A stretch of DNA of 64,000 bases from Cohnella baijiui (GCF_020731285.1 NZ_JAJFOW010000019.1:1-64000), one strand, 5' to 3'. Positions 39,973-49,507 are shown, numbered from the stretch's first letter. Made by a program: numbers and translations. Notes: generated by a model from the letters alone, not told the origin.

Positions 39973-41520
39973 TCAAAGACGCTCGGAGACGACCTTCGCC
40001 TGCGAGAAAAGAAGCAGATAGTCGCGCCCGCCGGCCTTGGAATCGGTCCCCGACAGATTGAATCCGCCGAAGGGATGAACCCCGACCAACGCGCCGGTGC
40101 ACTTGCGGTTCAAATAGAGATTGCCTGCGTGAAACTGCTCCCGCGCTTGCTCCAGACGGGCGCGGCTGCGGCTGAATACCGCCCCCGTCAAGCCGTAGTC
40201 CGTGTCGTTCGCGATGTCCAATGCTTCGTCGAACGTGGACGCCCTAAGGAACGCGAGCACCGGCCCGAAAATTTCCTCCCGCGCCAGCCGGGCGTCCCTC
40301 CCCACGTCAGCGAAGATCGTCGGCAGCAAATAGAAGCCGCGAGGATCGCCCGCGCTCCCGCCCGCGACGAGACGTCCTTCCCCCTTGCCGATCTCGATAT
40401 ACTCCGCGATCTTGGCGAACGCTTTGTCGTCGATGACCGGCCCGACGTCCGTATGGACGTCGGCCGGATCGCCGAGCGTAAGCCCGGCCGTGATCGCGGC
40501 CACCTTGCCCAACACCTCCTCGTAGACGTCCGCGAGCACGATCGCGCGGGAGCATGCCGAGCACTTTTGCCCGGCAAAGCCGAACGCGCTCGCCGCGATC
40601 GCCGCCGCGGCCGCGTCCAGGTCGCTGTCCGCGTCCACAACGATGGCGTCCTTGCCCCCCATTTCCGCCACGACGCGCTTGATCCACTTCTGCCCCGGTC
40701 GATGAACGGCGGCGCGTTCGTTGATCCGCAGCCCCACCTCCCGAGAGCCGGTAAAGCTGACGAACCGGGTCAGCGGGTGATCCACGAGATAATCCCCGAT
40801 CTGGCTGCCCGGCCCCGGCAAATAGTTTACGACACCGGCAGGCACGCCGGCCTCCTCGAGCAGCGCGCAAAAGCGGGCCGCGACCACCTGCGTCGGCGTC
40901 GCCGGCTTGACCACGACCGTATTGCCGCAAACGATCGCCGCGGTCGTCATGCCCGCCAGAATCGCCAGGGGAAAGTTCCAGGGCGGGATGACGACGCCTA
41001 CGCCGAGCGGAATGTACGTCAGCTCGTTGTCCTCGCCCGGAATGCGGGCAAGCGGCTGTCGCTCGGCCAGCCGTTCGGCCTCGCGGCCGTAGAACTCCAT
41101 AAAGTCGATCGCTTCGGCCGTGTCGGCATCGGCCTCCGCCCACGTTTTGCCCGCCTCGAGCACCATCCAGGCGGAAAATTCGTGCTTGCGCCGACGCAGG
41201 ATGGCGGCCGCCTTGTACAGGCTGCGGGCGCGCGCCGCCGGCGAGTAATCGCGCCAAGCGCCGAACGCTTCGGCCGCGGTCCGGATGGCCCGCTCCGCGA
41301 GCGCCAAATCCGCTTGATGCACCTGCCCGACGATCTGTCCGCGGTCCGCCGGGTTGACGGACGCCGCAAAACGTCCCGTCTCGATCCTCTCGCCCCCCAC
41401 GACCGGCGCATACGTCGCGCCGAACGCCGCTCTCGCCTGGCGCAGCGCCGCGCGGAACGCCTCTTGCTCCGTCTCCCCCGCAAACGAGGTGAACGGTTCG
41501 TTGCGGAACGTCATTGGCAT
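39973..41520 (-). CDS. rocA: L-glutamate gamma-semialdehyde dehydrogenase
   Basis: This 515-residue aldehyde dehydrogenase has exactly the length of the Bacillus RocA/PruA group. It has PWNFPLAILAGMTTAA, the catalytic glutamate in VAEMGGKDA and catalytic cysteine in FAGQKCSACSR. It oxidises P5C/glutamate semialdehyde to glutamate with NAD+. The ATG at 41520 follows GGAGGGAGACCT. It is divergent from the proline dehydrogenase-arginase-ornithine aminotransferase operon, and together they convert proline and arginine to glutamate. Confidence 0.95.
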   Translation of the reverse strand: MPMTFRNEPFTSFAGETEQEAFRAALRQARAAFGATYAPVVGGERIETGRFAASVNPADRGQIVGQVHQADLALAERAIRTAAEAFGAWRDYSPAARARSLYKAAAILRRRKHEFSAWMVLEAGKTWAEADADTAEAIDFMEFYGREAERLAERQPLARIPGEDNELTYIPLGVGVVIPPWNFPLAILAGMTTAAIVCGNTVVVKPATPTQVVAARFCALLEEAGVPAGVVNYLPGPGSQIGDYLVDHPLTRFVSFTGSREVGLRINERAAVHRPGQKWIKRVVAEMGGKDAIVVDADSDLDAAAAAIAASAFGFAGQKCSACSRAIVLADVYEEVLGKVAAITAGLTLGDPADVHTDVGPVIDDKAFAKIAEYIEIGKGEGRLVAGGSAGDPRGFYLLPTIFADVGRDARLAREEIFGPVLAFLRASTFDEALDIANDTDYGLTGAVFSRSRARLEQAREQFHAGNLYLNRKCTGALVGVHPFGGFNLSGTDSKAGGRDYLLLFSQAKVVSERL

Positions 41521-41617
41521 AGGTCTCCCTCCAAGGTCTTGGTGAATATCCTGTACGGAACGGTAAATGCGCCCCACGCTTCAATCGGTGGCCGACAGGC
41601 CGAAGGAGATGCACGCG

Positions 41618-42547
41618 ATGGCGATCGGAACCCGGCTGTTCCGCGCGGCGCTGCTGGCCGTGGCCGGCAACCGTGCGGCCAAGGCGTTCGCGAGCCGATA
41701 CGGCTTGCGGCTCGGCGCACGGCAATTCGTCGCCGGCGAGACGCTGGACGAAGCGCTCGATCAGGTTCGCGCCTTGAACGCCAAAGGCATCGAAGCGACG
41801 CTGGACCACCTCGGCGAGGGCATCCGCCGCATGGGCGAAGCGGAGGCTTTTAAACAAGAATATGTGCGGCTGCTGGATGGCATTCGCGCGGCCGGGGTCC
41901 GGTCAAACGTTTCGCTGAAGCCGACGCAGATGGGAATTGCGCTCGACCCCGAGGCGTGCTACGACAACATTCGCCGCATCGTGGCCGCCGCCGCCCGGCA
42001 CGGCAATTTCGTCCGGCTCGATATGGAGGATTCGCCGCACACCGACGCGACGATCGGGATCGCGCGGCGGCTGCAGGGGGAAGGCTGGACCAACGTCGGT
42101 ACGGTCATCCAGGCGTATCTCTACCGCTCCGACGACGATATCCGCCGCCTGACGGACGATCCGATGAACCTACGGCTCGTCAAGGGAGCGTACAAGGAGC
42201 CGAAATCGCGCGCCTATCCCCGCAAGGCGGACGTCGATGCGAATTTCCGACGCCTCATCGAAGCCCGGCTCCGCAGCGGCGTCTATACGGCGATCGCCAC
42301 GCACGACGAATCCGTCATCCGCGATGTTCAGGCGTTCGTCCAGCGAGAAGGCATCGACCGCGCCAAGTACGAATTCCAGATGCTCTACGGCATCCGCGGC
42401 GCCCTGCAGGAACGGCTGGCCGCGGAGGGCTTCCGGGTGCGCTGCTATGTACCCTACGGGAAAATGTGGTATCCGTACTTCGTCAGGCGGCTCGCCGAAC
42501 GCCCTGCGAACGTGCTGTTCGTGCTGCGGAACCGAACCAAGAACTGA
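41618..42547 (+). CDS. Proline dehydrogenase
   Basis: The protein has 309 residues from the ATG at 41618, 9 nt after AAGGAG. It is the stand-alone FAD TIM-barrel type, with SNVSLKPTQMG, VRLDMEDSPHTDATI, LRLVKGAYKEP and the substrate-binding arginines in YPYFVRRLAER. It oxidises proline to P5C, which RocA uses. It heads a plus-strand operon with arginase and ornithine aminotransferase and is divergent from rocA across about 97 bp. Confidence 0.94.
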   Translation: MAIGTRLFRAALLAVAGNRAAKAFASRYGLRLGARQFVAGETLDEALDQVRALNAKGIEATLDHLGEGIRRMGEAEAFKQEYVRLLDGIRAAGVRSNVSLKPTQMGIALDPEACYDNIRRIVAAAARHGNFVRLDMEDSPHTDATIGIARRLQGEGWTNVGTVIQAYLYRSDDDIRRLTDDPMNLRLVKGAYKEPKSRAYPRKADVDANFRRLIEARLRSGVYTAIATHDESVIRDVQAFVQREGIDRAKYEFQMLYGIRGALQERLAAEGFRVRCYVPYGKMWYPYFVRRLAERPANVLFVLRNRTKN

Positions 42548-42602
42548 GCCCCGAACGAATCGTCTGACAGCTAGCAATCGAACTGGGAGAGGAGCTTCTC
42601 AG

Positions 42603-43544
42603 ATGAAAGTGCCCCCTATGATCGACCTCATCCCCGCCCCCTTCGACCTCGGCGCGAGCCGCCGGGGCGCCGCCGACGGACCCCGCGCGCTGCTCGATGC
42701 CGGTCTGGAGGCGAAGCTTGCACAGCTGCATCTGCCCTATCGGCTCCAGGCCGCGTGTACACCGGCCGCGGGCACCCCCCGGACGGCCGAAGGGAGCGAG
42801 GAAGCGCCTGCCCCGTCGGCGGGCGGTCGCCCGGCGATGCGGCATCTCGCCGCCGCGATCGCGTGGAACGAAGCGCTCGCCGCCCGCGTCGCGGCTTCGG
42901 TCGCGGACGGCGGGTGGCCGCTCGTGCTCGGCGGGGATCACAGCATCGCCATCGGGACGATCGCCGGCCTTGCGGAGCGGTACCGCCGCCTCGGCGTCCT
43001 GTGGATCGACGCACACTCCGATCTGAATACCGATCTGACGACGCCTTCGGGCAACATCCACGGCATGTCCCTCGCCGCCGGCCTCGGTCTCGGCTCGAAG
43101 TCGCTGACTTCGATCGGCGGACAGACCGGCAAGATTCGCCCCGAACGCGTCGCGATCGTCGGCGCGCGGTCGCTCGATCCCGAGGAAAAGCGGCTGATCC
43201 GCGCGCTTGGCGTCAACTGCTACACGATGCACGACATCGACCGGCGCGGCATCGCGAACGTCATGGAGGAGGCGCTGCGGATCATCTCCGCGGACGCGGA
43301 CGGCGTCCACGTCAGCTTCGACATCGACAGCCTCGATCCTCGCGAGGCGCCGGGCACGGGCACGCCGGTCGGCGGCGGCTTGAGCGACCGGGAAGCGTTT
43401 CTCGCGATGGAGATGATCGCCGAGGCCGGCGTCGCCACATCCGCCGAGTTCGTCGAGGTCAATCCGGACGCCGATCCGCTCGGACGCACGGCCGAGCTGG
43501 CCGTCGAGCTGATCGGCTCGCTGCTGGGCGAACGCATCTTATAG
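42603..43544 (+). CDS. rocF: Arginase
   Basis: This 313-residue ureohydrolase has all manganese motifs: GGDHSIAIGT, WIDAHSDLNT and SFDIDSLDP. SGNIHGMSLAAGLG is the arginase-specific loop. It cleaves arginine to ornithine and urea. A GC-rich insertion (TPAAGTPRTAEGSEEAP) lies near residue 55. It starts 55 nt after the proline dehydrogenase, and ornithine aminotransferase follows 23 nt later, so the three are one operon. Confidence 0.95.
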   Translation: MKVPPMIDLIPAPFDLGASRRGAADGPRALLDAGLEAKLAQLHLPYRLQAACTPAAGTPRTAEGSEEAPAPSAGGRPAMRHLAAAIAWNEALAARVAASVADGGWPLVLGGDHSIAIGTIAGLAERYRRLGVLWIDAHSDLNTDLTTPSGNIHGMSLAAGLGLGSKSLTSIGGQTGKIRPERVAIVGARSLDPEEKRLIRALGVNCYTMHDIDRRGIANVMEEALRIISADADGVHVSFDIDSLDPREAPGTGTPVGGGLSDREAFLAMEMIAEAGVATSAEFVEVNPDADPLGRTAELAVELIGSLLGERIL

Positions 43545-43567
43545 CCATACGGAAGGAGGAGACGACC

Positions 43568-44791
43568 ATGGCCGAGCCCACTTCTGCCGAACGCATCTCC
43601 CAAGCCGAGCGGCACGGCGCGCGCAATTATCTCCCGCTGCCCGTCGTCGTCGCCCGGGCCGAGGGCGTATGGGTCTACGATCCCGAGGGACGGCGCTATC
43701 TCGACATGCTGAGCGCTTACTCGGCGTTGAATCATGGGCATCGCCACCCGGCGATCGTCGCCGCCCTGCGGGCGCAGGCCGACCGGGTGACGCTGACATC
43801 GAGGGCGTTTCATCACGACCGGCTGGGCGACTTTTACGAAGCGCTGGCCGCCTATACCAACCAGCCGGCCATCCTGCCGATGAATACCGGCGCGGAGGCG
43901 GTGGAGACGGCGCTGAAAGCCGCCCGCCGCTGGGCGTACGAAGTCAAAGGGGTGCCCGACGGCCTGGCGGAGGTGATCGTCTGCGAGGACAACTTTCACG
44001 GACGCACGATCGCGGCGACCTCGATGTCCTCCGCACCGGTGTACAAGCGGGGCTTCGGGCCGTTCACGCCGGGCTTTCGCCTTGTGCCGTACGGCGACCT
44101 CGACGCGCTCGCCCGGGCGATCGGGCCGCATACCGCCGCCTTCCTCGTCGAGCCGATCCAGGGAGAAGCGGGCGTCCGCATCCCGCCGGACGGCTATTTG
44201 AAAGGCGCCGCCGCGCTCTGCAAGGCGAACCGGGTCCTCTTCGTCGCCGACGAAATCCAGACCGGCTTCGGGCGCACGGGACGCCCATTCGCCTGCGACT
44301 GGGAGGACGTCAAGCCGGATATGTATGTGCTCGGCAAGGCGCTAGGCGGCGGCATCCTGCCCGTCTCGGCCGTCGCCGCCGGCTGGGACGTCCTGGGCGT
44401 CTTCGAGCCCGGCTCGCACGGCTCGACGTTCGGCGGCAACCCGCTCGCCTGCGCGGTGGCGATCGCCGCGCTGCAGGTCGTTCGGGACGAGCGCCTGACC
44501 GAGCGCGCGGAGGTGCGTGGCGCGTACCTATTGCGCCGGCTTCGTACCCTGCGCGATCCCGTCATCGCCGAGATCCGGGGCCGCGGCCTGCTGATCGGAA
44601 TCGAGCTCGCCGTCCCCGCCCGCCCCTACTGCGAGCGTCTGCTGGCGCACGGCGTGCTCTGCAAGGAGACGCACGGCAACGTCATCCGCCTCGCCCCGCC
44701 GCTCGTCATCGAGGAGGCGGAGCTCGATTTCGCCTTCGAGGCGATCCGCCGGACGTTCGAGGAGCTATCCCCGCCGTCCGCCGGCGCCTGA
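43568..44791 (+). CDS. rocD: Ornithine aminotransferase
   Basis: This 407-residue class III aminotransferase has AYSALNHGHRHP, the NTGAEAVETALKAAR block, VADEIQTGFGRTG and the PLP lysine in VLGKALGGGILPVSA. It converts ornithine plus 2-oxoglutarate to glutamate semialdehyde and glutamate. GGAAGGAGGAGACGACC precedes the ATG. It is the last gene of the plus-strand operon and is followed by a strong terminator. Class III relatives such as acetylornithine aminotransferase are unlikely given the adjacent arginase. Confidence 0.95.
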   Translation: MAEPTSAERISQAERHGARNYLPLPVVVARAEGVWVYDPEGRRYLDMLSAYSALNHGHRHPAIVAALRAQADRVTLTSRAFHHDRLGDFYEALAAYTNQPAILPMNTGAEAVETALKAARRWAYEVKGVPDGLAEVIVCEDNFHGRTIAATSMSSAPVYKRGFGPFTPGFRLVPYGDLDALARAIGPHTAAFLVEPIQGEAGVRIPPDGYLKGAAALCKANRVLFVADEIQTGFGRTGRPFACDWEDVKPDMYVLGKALGGGILPVSAVAAGWDVLGVFEPGSHGSTFGGNPLACAVAIAALQVVRDERLTERAEVRGAYLLRRLRTLRDPVIAEIRGRGLLIGIELAVPARPYCERLLAHGVLCKETHGNVIRLAPPLVIEEAELDFAFEAIRRTFEELSPPSAGA

Positions 44792-44828
44792 AGCGCCCCA
44801 TCCGCAGTCTCCTTTTGACGTACGGACA

Positions 44829-44871
44829 AAAGGCAGCCTTTCGCTCGGGAGGAGCGAAGGCTGCCTTTTTT
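44829..44871. terminator. Bidirectional terminator after rocD
   Basis: AAGGCAGCCTTTCGCTC pairs with GAGCGAAGGCTGCCTT around GGGAG; T6 follows on the plus strand and A-rich sequence on the other side. It serves both rocD and the convergent hxlR. Confidence 0.93.
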
Positions 44872-44897
44872 AGGGAATACGTATCTCCGGCATGCCA

Positions 44898-45251
44898 TTA
44901 TTTCCACACGAATTCTTCGCCGTAGTCTTTGCCCCAGCGGTACATCAGCTGCAAAATCGGCATCAGGCTCCTGCCGTATTCGGTGAGCGAATATTCGACG
45001 CGCGGCGGCACCTCCGCGTACACCTGCCGGCTGACGAGCCGGTCCTCTTCCAGCTCCCGAAGCTGGTTCGTCAGCATCTTCTGGGTGATGGACGGGATCA
45101 TCTTCCTCAGCTCGCCGAACCGCTTCGTCCCCTCCAGTCCCAAATGCCACAAGATGATGAGCTTCCACTTGCCTCCGATGACGGCCAGCGTCAGTTCTTT
45201 CTCGCAATTGATCTCTTTCAGGTTGATTCTCTCTTTCAATTCCGCGGCCAT
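44898..45251 (-). CDS. hxlR: HxlR-family transcriptional regulator
   Basis: This 117-residue winged-helix protein has CEKELTLAVIGGKWKLIILWHL with the conserved N-terminal cysteine, then FGELRKMIPSITQKMLTNQLREL and the wing VPPRVEYSLTEYG. In B. subtilis HxlR activates hxlAB in response to formaldehyde. It is divergent from hxlA across about 150 bp containing a palindrome. The single cysteine fits redox or aldehyde sensing seen in this family. Confidence 0.92.
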   Translation of the reverse strand: MAAELKERINLKEINCEKELTLAVIGGKWKLIILWHLGLEGTKRFGELRKMIPSITQKMLTNQLRELEEDRLVSRQVYAEVPPRVEYSLTEYGRSLMPILQLMYRWGKDYGEEFVWK

Positions 45252-45311
45252 GTTCCCGCCCCCTCTGCCGTCGTCGTTTTGTCGTCAATCGTATCCTGCA
45301 GGTAACTATGC

Positions 45312-45323
45312 CACTTGCAAGTG
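45312..45323. promoter_or_regulatory. Palindrome between hxlR and hxlA
   Basis: CACTTGCAAGTG is a perfect 12-bp palindrome, flanked by looser symmetry (GTAACTATG on one side, CGTACTTTC on the other). It sits midway between the divergent genes and is the best HxlR operator candidate. Only a weak -10 (TAGAAT) is visible before hxlA. Confidence 0.6.
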
Positions 45324-45403
45324 CGTACTTTCGCGATCGATTCGGTAGAACTAGAATAACGCTTGTGCACGCCAATCTCAACGATACGAACGGAGGAAAA
45401 AAG

Positions 45404-46039
45404 ATGATCGAACTGCAATTGGCGCTGGATCTGGTCGATATTCCCGGCGCGAAGGAAGTGGTGCGCGAGGTTGGCGAGTACGTCGACATCGTGGAGATCG
45501 GCACGCCGGTCGTCATTAACGAAGGGCTGCGCGCCGTCCGGGAGATCAAGGCGGAATTCCCGCACCTGAAGGTGCTCGCCGATTTGAAAATCATGGACGC
45601 GGGCGGCTACGAGGTCATGAAAGCGTCCGAGGCCGGCGCGGACCTCATTACGGTGCTCGGCGTATCGGACGACGCGACGATTCGCGGCGCCGTGGCGGAA
45701 GCCCGCAAGCAGGGCCGCCAGATCATGGTCGACATGATCAACGTCAAAGACCTGGAAACGCGCGCCCAAGAGATCGACGCCCTAGGCGCGGATTACATTT
45801 GCGTACACTCCGGTTACGATCATCAAGCGAACGGCTTGAACGCGTTCGCCGATCTCGCGGTGATCAAACGCGTCGTGAAGCGCGCCAAAACCGCCATCGC
45901 CGGCGGCATCAAGCTCGACACGCTGGCGCAAGCGATCGCGGCCGCGCCGGATCTCATCATCGTGGGCGGGGGCATCACCGGAAGCCCGGACCGGCCGTCC
46001 GTCGCCTCCGAGATGCAAAAGCTCGTAAAAGCGGGCTGA
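45404..46039 (+). CDS. hxlA: 3-hexulose-6-phosphate synthase
   Basis: This 211-residue orotidine-decarboxylase-superfamily barrel has LALDLVD, VLADLKIMDAGGYE and AGGIKLDTLAQAI. It condenses formaldehyde with ribulose 5-phosphate. The catalytic D-x-K-x-x-D is intact as DLKIMD. CGGAGGAAAAAAG precedes the ATG. hxlB follows 7 nt later. The pair gives formaldehyde detoxification or assimilation. Confidence 0.95.
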   Translation: MIELQLALDLVDIPGAKEVVREVGEYVDIVEIGTPVVINEGLRAVREIKAEFPHLKVLADLKIMDAGGYEVMKASEAGADLITVLGVSDDATIRGAVAEARKQGRQIMVDMINVKDLETRAQEIDALGADYICVHSGYDHQANGLNAFADLAVIKRVVKRAKTAIAGGIKLDTLAQAIAAAPDLIIVGGGITGSPDRPSVASEMQKLVKAG

Positions 46040-46046
46040 GGGCGGC

Positions 46047-46607
46047 ATGACGACCATCGCCGCCTACCATTCCCTCGTGCTTCGGGAGCTCGCGAGCGTC
46101 GCCGAGTCGATCTCGGAGGACGACGCCGCGGCGCTCGCCGGCCGGATCCGGCGGGCGGAGCGGATCTTCGTCGCAGGGGCCGGAAGGTCCGGTCTGATGA
46201 TGCGGGCTTTCGCCATGCGGCTCATGCATCTGGGGTTCCGGACCCACGTCGTCGGGGAGACGACGACGCCGGGTTTCGGAGCCCGCGACCTGTTGATCGT
46301 GGGCTCCGGCTCCGGCGAGACGCGGAGCCTCGCCGCGATGGCGGAGCGGGCGAGCGCGGCTGGCGGTACCGTTGCGCTGGCGACCGTGCAGCCCGACTCT
46401 ACGATCGGCCGCCTCGCCGCGTGCGTCGTCGCCATCCCCGCTTCCGTCAAAGAGGCGTCGGGCCCGAGCCGACCGTCCGTTCAGCCGATGGGCTCCCTCT
46501 TCGAGCAGAGCTTGCTGCTCCTGCTGGACGCGCTCGTCCTCCGCTTGATGGAGGAGAGCGATATCGCCGCGGCCGCCATGTTCGGCCGCCACGCGAATCT
46601 GGAATAA
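46047..46607 (+). CDS. hxlB: 6-phospho-3-hexuloisomerase
   Basis: This 186-residue SIS-domain protein has VAGAGRSGLMMRAFAMRLMH and IVGSGSGETRSLAAMA, the sugar-phosphate binding blocks. SRPSVQPMGSLFEQSLLLLLD is typical of HxlB. It isomerises hexulose 6-phosphate to fructose 6-phosphate, completing the ribulose monophosphate entry. It is co-transcribed with hxlA, with a terminator after it. Confidence 0.95.
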   Translation: MTTIAAYHSLVLRELASVAESISEDDAAALAGRIRRAERIFVAGAGRSGLMMRAFAMRLMHLGFRTHVVGETTTPGFGARDLLIVGSGSGETRSLAAMAERASAAGGTVALATVQPDSTIGRLAACVVAIPASVKEASGPSRPSVQPMGSLFEQSLLLLLDALVLRLMEESDIAAAAMFGRHANLE

Positions 46608-46655
46608 CCCGTTTGAGGACGGGTCTTGGACGGTCCGGCAAAGGGACCGCTAGGC

Positions 46656-46687
46656 AAAAAAAGCGACGCCGGGCGTCGCCTTTTTGC
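46656..46687. terminator. Bidirectional terminator after hxlB
   Basis: GCGACGCC-GG-GCGTCGC is flanked by seven A residues on the left and TTTTT on the right, so it can end both hxlAB and the convergent lipoprotein gene. Confidence 0.9.
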
Positions 46688-46730
46688 CTTTGAACGTTTT
46701 TCATTACGCGATCGATGCACGGATTGCTGC

Positions 46731-47315
46731 TTACCGAAAGACCAGCTTGCCGATCTCCTCCGCCCGTTCCGCCATCGCGGGGCTATCGCCGAAGACGACG
46801 AATTGTTTGCCCGCCGGCAGTCTCAGTTCCAGCTGATAGGCGTCCGGCAGGAGCCGAAAGTCGAGCGCGAACGACGTCAGCTGCTTGCCGGTCGTGGTCG
46901 CCTGGAGCGTTCCGTGAACGAACGCGGTCTCTCCGTCCAGCGTATCTTCCCTCACGACGGACGTCTGATCGAGCTTGAACGGCAAGCTCCGCGTGCCGGT
47001 CCAAAGCACCCCTTCGCCTTCCGCGAGCAGAAAGTCTCCTTTGCGCGCCAGATCGAACGTCAGCGTCGCGACGGCTTCGAGATCGGTCGGCGATACGCCG
47101 AGCGCGTTGTTCGGACCCGCCCCGCCCGCGCCGTCCGGCATCGGCTCCGCGCGCGTCGACTTTAGATCAAAGCGGTACGTCCTTTCTGCCGCGGTAGGTT
47201 TGGGAGATGCCGCGTCGTTCCGCTTTGCCCCGCCGGAAGCGCAAGCCGCCGTCAGGAGAACGAGAACCGCCGCGATCAAGAGACTGGCGATTCTCTTGCT
47301 CTTGTTTCTGTTCAT
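46731..47315 (-). CDS. Lipoprotein of unknown function
   Basis: This 194-residue protein starts MNRNKSKRIASLLIAAVL with lipobox TAAC, so it is anchored outside the membrane. The mature part after a Ser/Pro/Ala-rich linker is a beta-rich domain (YRFDLKSTRAEPMPDG, EAVATLTFDLARKGDFLL, SFALDFRLLPDAYQLELRL) with repeated strand-like segments. I do not recognise a family. Its ATG overlaps the stop of the MFS gene (ATGA), so they are co-expressed. Confidence 0.78.
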   Translation of the reverse strand: MNRNKSKRIASLLIAAVLVLLTAACASGGAKRNDAASPKPTAAERTYRFDLKSTRAEPMPDGAGGAGPNNALGVSPTDLEAVATLTFDLARKGDFLLAEGEGVLWTGTRSLPFKLDQTSVVREDTLDGETAFVHGTLQATTTGKQLTSFALDFRLLPDAYQLELRLPAGKQFVVFGDSPAMAERAEEIGKLVFR

Positions 47316-48502
47316 GGTGCGCTCACGCCCCTTTCGATCAAACTCCGATGGCGTACCCGATGATGCAGCGCATAATAAATCGCGGCCGACAGGATGACGA
47401 CCAGCGCGGCGATCAAGTACATCGTGTGGTAGTGGGTGCGTTCGGCGACGACACCCAGCACGTAGGACCCGATGCCGTAGCCGAGGTCGAACATCAGGAA
47501 AAACGTGGCGGTCGCCAGTCCGCTGCGCTCCGGCGCGGAACGGACGGCCAACGTCTGGAAGCAGGGAATCAGCGCGCCGTGCCCGAGACCGATGATCGCG
47601 CCCGACAGCAAAAAGACCGCTTCTGTATGGGCTTGGCTCAGCATAATCATCCCGATGACGAACAGGAGAACGCCCGGATACGCCAGCACGTTTTCCCCGT
47701 GTTTGTCGAAGATGCGCCCGATGAGCGGGCGAGGCAGCATGATCATGACCGCGAAGCAGACGAAAAAGTAGCTTGCGGCGCGGGTAAGGTCGATCTCCTG
47801 CGCATAGACGGATATGAACGAGGTAAGCGAGCTGTACGAAAAAGCCAGTACGAAGCCCGCCAGCGAAACCGGAAGCGCCTTGATTTCGATCAGCTTGCGC
47901 CAGTGCAGGGAAAACTTCGGCTGCGTCTCCCGCGCGGCCCGCGCCGCCGGACGGACGGCCATGCCGAAGAGCAAGCTGAACGTCGTCGTCACGATGCAGA
48001 CGATGAAGAGCGTGCGGTAGCCGAAATGGCTCGTAAGCGTTAGCCCGACGAACGGGCCGATGACCATCGCGAGGCTCATGAACATGCTGAAGTAGCCGAT
48101 GCCCTCGCCTTTGCGGTTGGCCGGCACGAGATCCGAAGCGATCGCCCCGGTCGAGGTGGAGGCGGCGCCGTAGCCGGCCCCGTGTACGAAGCGGAGGACG
48201 AGCAGCGCCCCGATCGCGCCGACGCCCAGGTAGAGGATCGTACACGCCAAGAAGACGGCCAACGAGAGGATGACGACGGTTTTGCCGTAACGATCCACCC
48301 ACTGTCCCGCGAGCGGGCGCAGCAGCACTGCGGCAATAACGTAGACAGTAATGACGAGGCCGATCATCTGCTGGCTGCCGTGGAGGCGCTCCGTCACAAA
48401 CAGCGGCAGCGTCGTCGCCAGCAAGTAAAAGTTCAGAAAGAGGAAAAAGCTGCTGAGGCAAACCGCCACGAAATCTTTGGTCCATAGCGAAAGTCTTTCC
48501 AA
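47312..48502 (-). CDS. Major facilitator superfamily transporter
   Basis: This 396-residue protein has twelve hydrophobic helices. The MFS loop motif reads GQWVDRYGKTVVI between helices 2 and 3, with a second copy GRIFDKHGENVL in the C-terminal half, and GYGAASTSTGAIASDLVP fits an exporter-type helix 4. It resembles Bacillus drug/metabolite exporters of the YwoG/YfiS sort; the substrate is unknown. It is coupled to the following lipoprotein gene. Confidence 0.88.
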   Translation of the reverse strand: MERLSLWTKDFVAVCLSSFFLFLNFYLLATTLPLFVTERLHGSQQMIGLVITVYVIAAVLLRPLAGQWVDRYGKTVVILSLAVFLACTILYLGVGAIGALLVLRFVHGAGYGAASTSTGAIASDLVPANRKGEGIGYFSMFMSLAMVIGPFVGLTLTSHFGYRTLFIVCIVTTTFSLLFGMAVRPAARAARETQPKFSLHWRKLIEIKALPVSLAGFVLAFSYSSLTSFISVYAQEIDLTRAASYFFVCFAVMIMLPRPLIGRIFDKHGENVLAYPGVLLFVIGMIMLSQAHTEAVFLLSGAIIGLGHGALIPCFQTLAVRSAPERSGLATATFFLMFDLGYGIGSYVLGVVAERTHYHTMYLIAALVVILSAAIYYALHHRVRHRSLIERGVSAP

Positions 48503-48596
48503 GATGCAAGTCTCCTTATGCCGGAAGATCCGTCCTATACGCTCCTCCCATCATAATCTTAGCGGTAAGGCAAAGTATAGGCGCGAATAGCGGCAT

Positions 48597-49340
48597 TTAG
48601 CGCCGCAATAGCCCTCTAGCCTCCAAAAAAGCGCGCACATGCAGCCGATTCGGCCGCGCAAGCCACTCCGCCATGATTTTCGACCATGGCGTCGACTTGC
48701 GGCCCTCCGTCCGTTCCCGCAAATAACGCACCATCTTCACGTCATACCCCTTGACGGCTTCGACGCTCGTCTCCGGATCGTAGCCGTTGCGGTGCAGCAC
48801 CGCCTCGACCGGGAGCCGCGGACGCTGCCCCGACTGGCGCGCCGGAACGCCGACGCACATGCCGAATACCGGATAGGCCAGTTCCGGGATGCGCAGCAGC
48901 TCCGCCACTTCGGCGATCCGGTTGCGGATGCCGCCGATGTAGCAAATGCCGAGACCCATCGACTCGGCCGCCACCGCCGCATTCTGGGCCGCCAGCGCCG
49001 CGTCGATCGTGGCGACCATGAAGCTTTCGGTCGAGTCCTCGTACGTCGTTTCCTCGCCCAAATACATCTCCGAGGCGCGGCAGGTCCGGTAAAAGTCCGC
49101 GCACCAGACGAGAAACAGCGGGCACTGCTCGACATAAGCCTGGTCGCCCGAGAGGACGGCCAGCTGCCGCTTCAGCGAAGGCTCCGTGACGGCGATGACG
49201 CTGTACGCCTGCACGTTGCTCGAAGTCGAAGCCATCTGTCCCGCCGCTACGATCGTCTGCAGCTGCTCCTCGGTAACCGGGGTGTCCCGAAACGCCCGCA
49301 CCGACCGATGCGCCATCAGGGAGGCAATCGTATCGTTCAT
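48597..49340 (-). CDS. Oxygen-insensitive NADPH nitroreductase, NfsA/NfrA type
   Basis: This 247-residue FMN nitroreductase-fold protein has SLMAHRSVRAFRDTPV, the flavin loop QMASTSSNVQAYS, GLGICYIGGIRN and GMCVGVP. Length and motifs fit NfsA/NfrA rather than the shorter NfsB group. It reduces nitroaromatics, quinones or flavins. It is placed within a cluster of peroxide-defence genes and downstream of a long inverted repeat at 49508-49554. Confidence 0.9.
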   Translation of the reverse strand: MNDTIASLMAHRSVRAFRDTPVTEEQLQTIVAAGQMASTSSNVQAYSVIAVTEPSLKRQLAVLSGDQAYVEQCPLFLVWCADFYRTCRASEMYLGEETTYEDSTESFMVATIDAALAAQNAAVAAESMGLGICYIGGIRNRIAEVAELLRIPELAYPVFGMCVGVPARQSGQRPRLPVEAVLHRNGYDPETSVEAVKGYDVKMVRYLRERTEGRKSTPWSKIMAEWLARPNRLHVRAFLEARGLLRR

Positions 49341-49507
49341 GATTCATTCTCCTTCCAAAGCCGCGGCAGCCGGGCCGCCGCGGATCCTGCTCCATGTTGC
49401 CGATGATACAATTTTCCCCAAGGGGATGCAAAATGACGCGAAACGGGCGGATAACAAGTAAAAACGGCTTTGCCGTCTTCCTAGACGGCGACACGTTTTT
49501 ATCGTCG

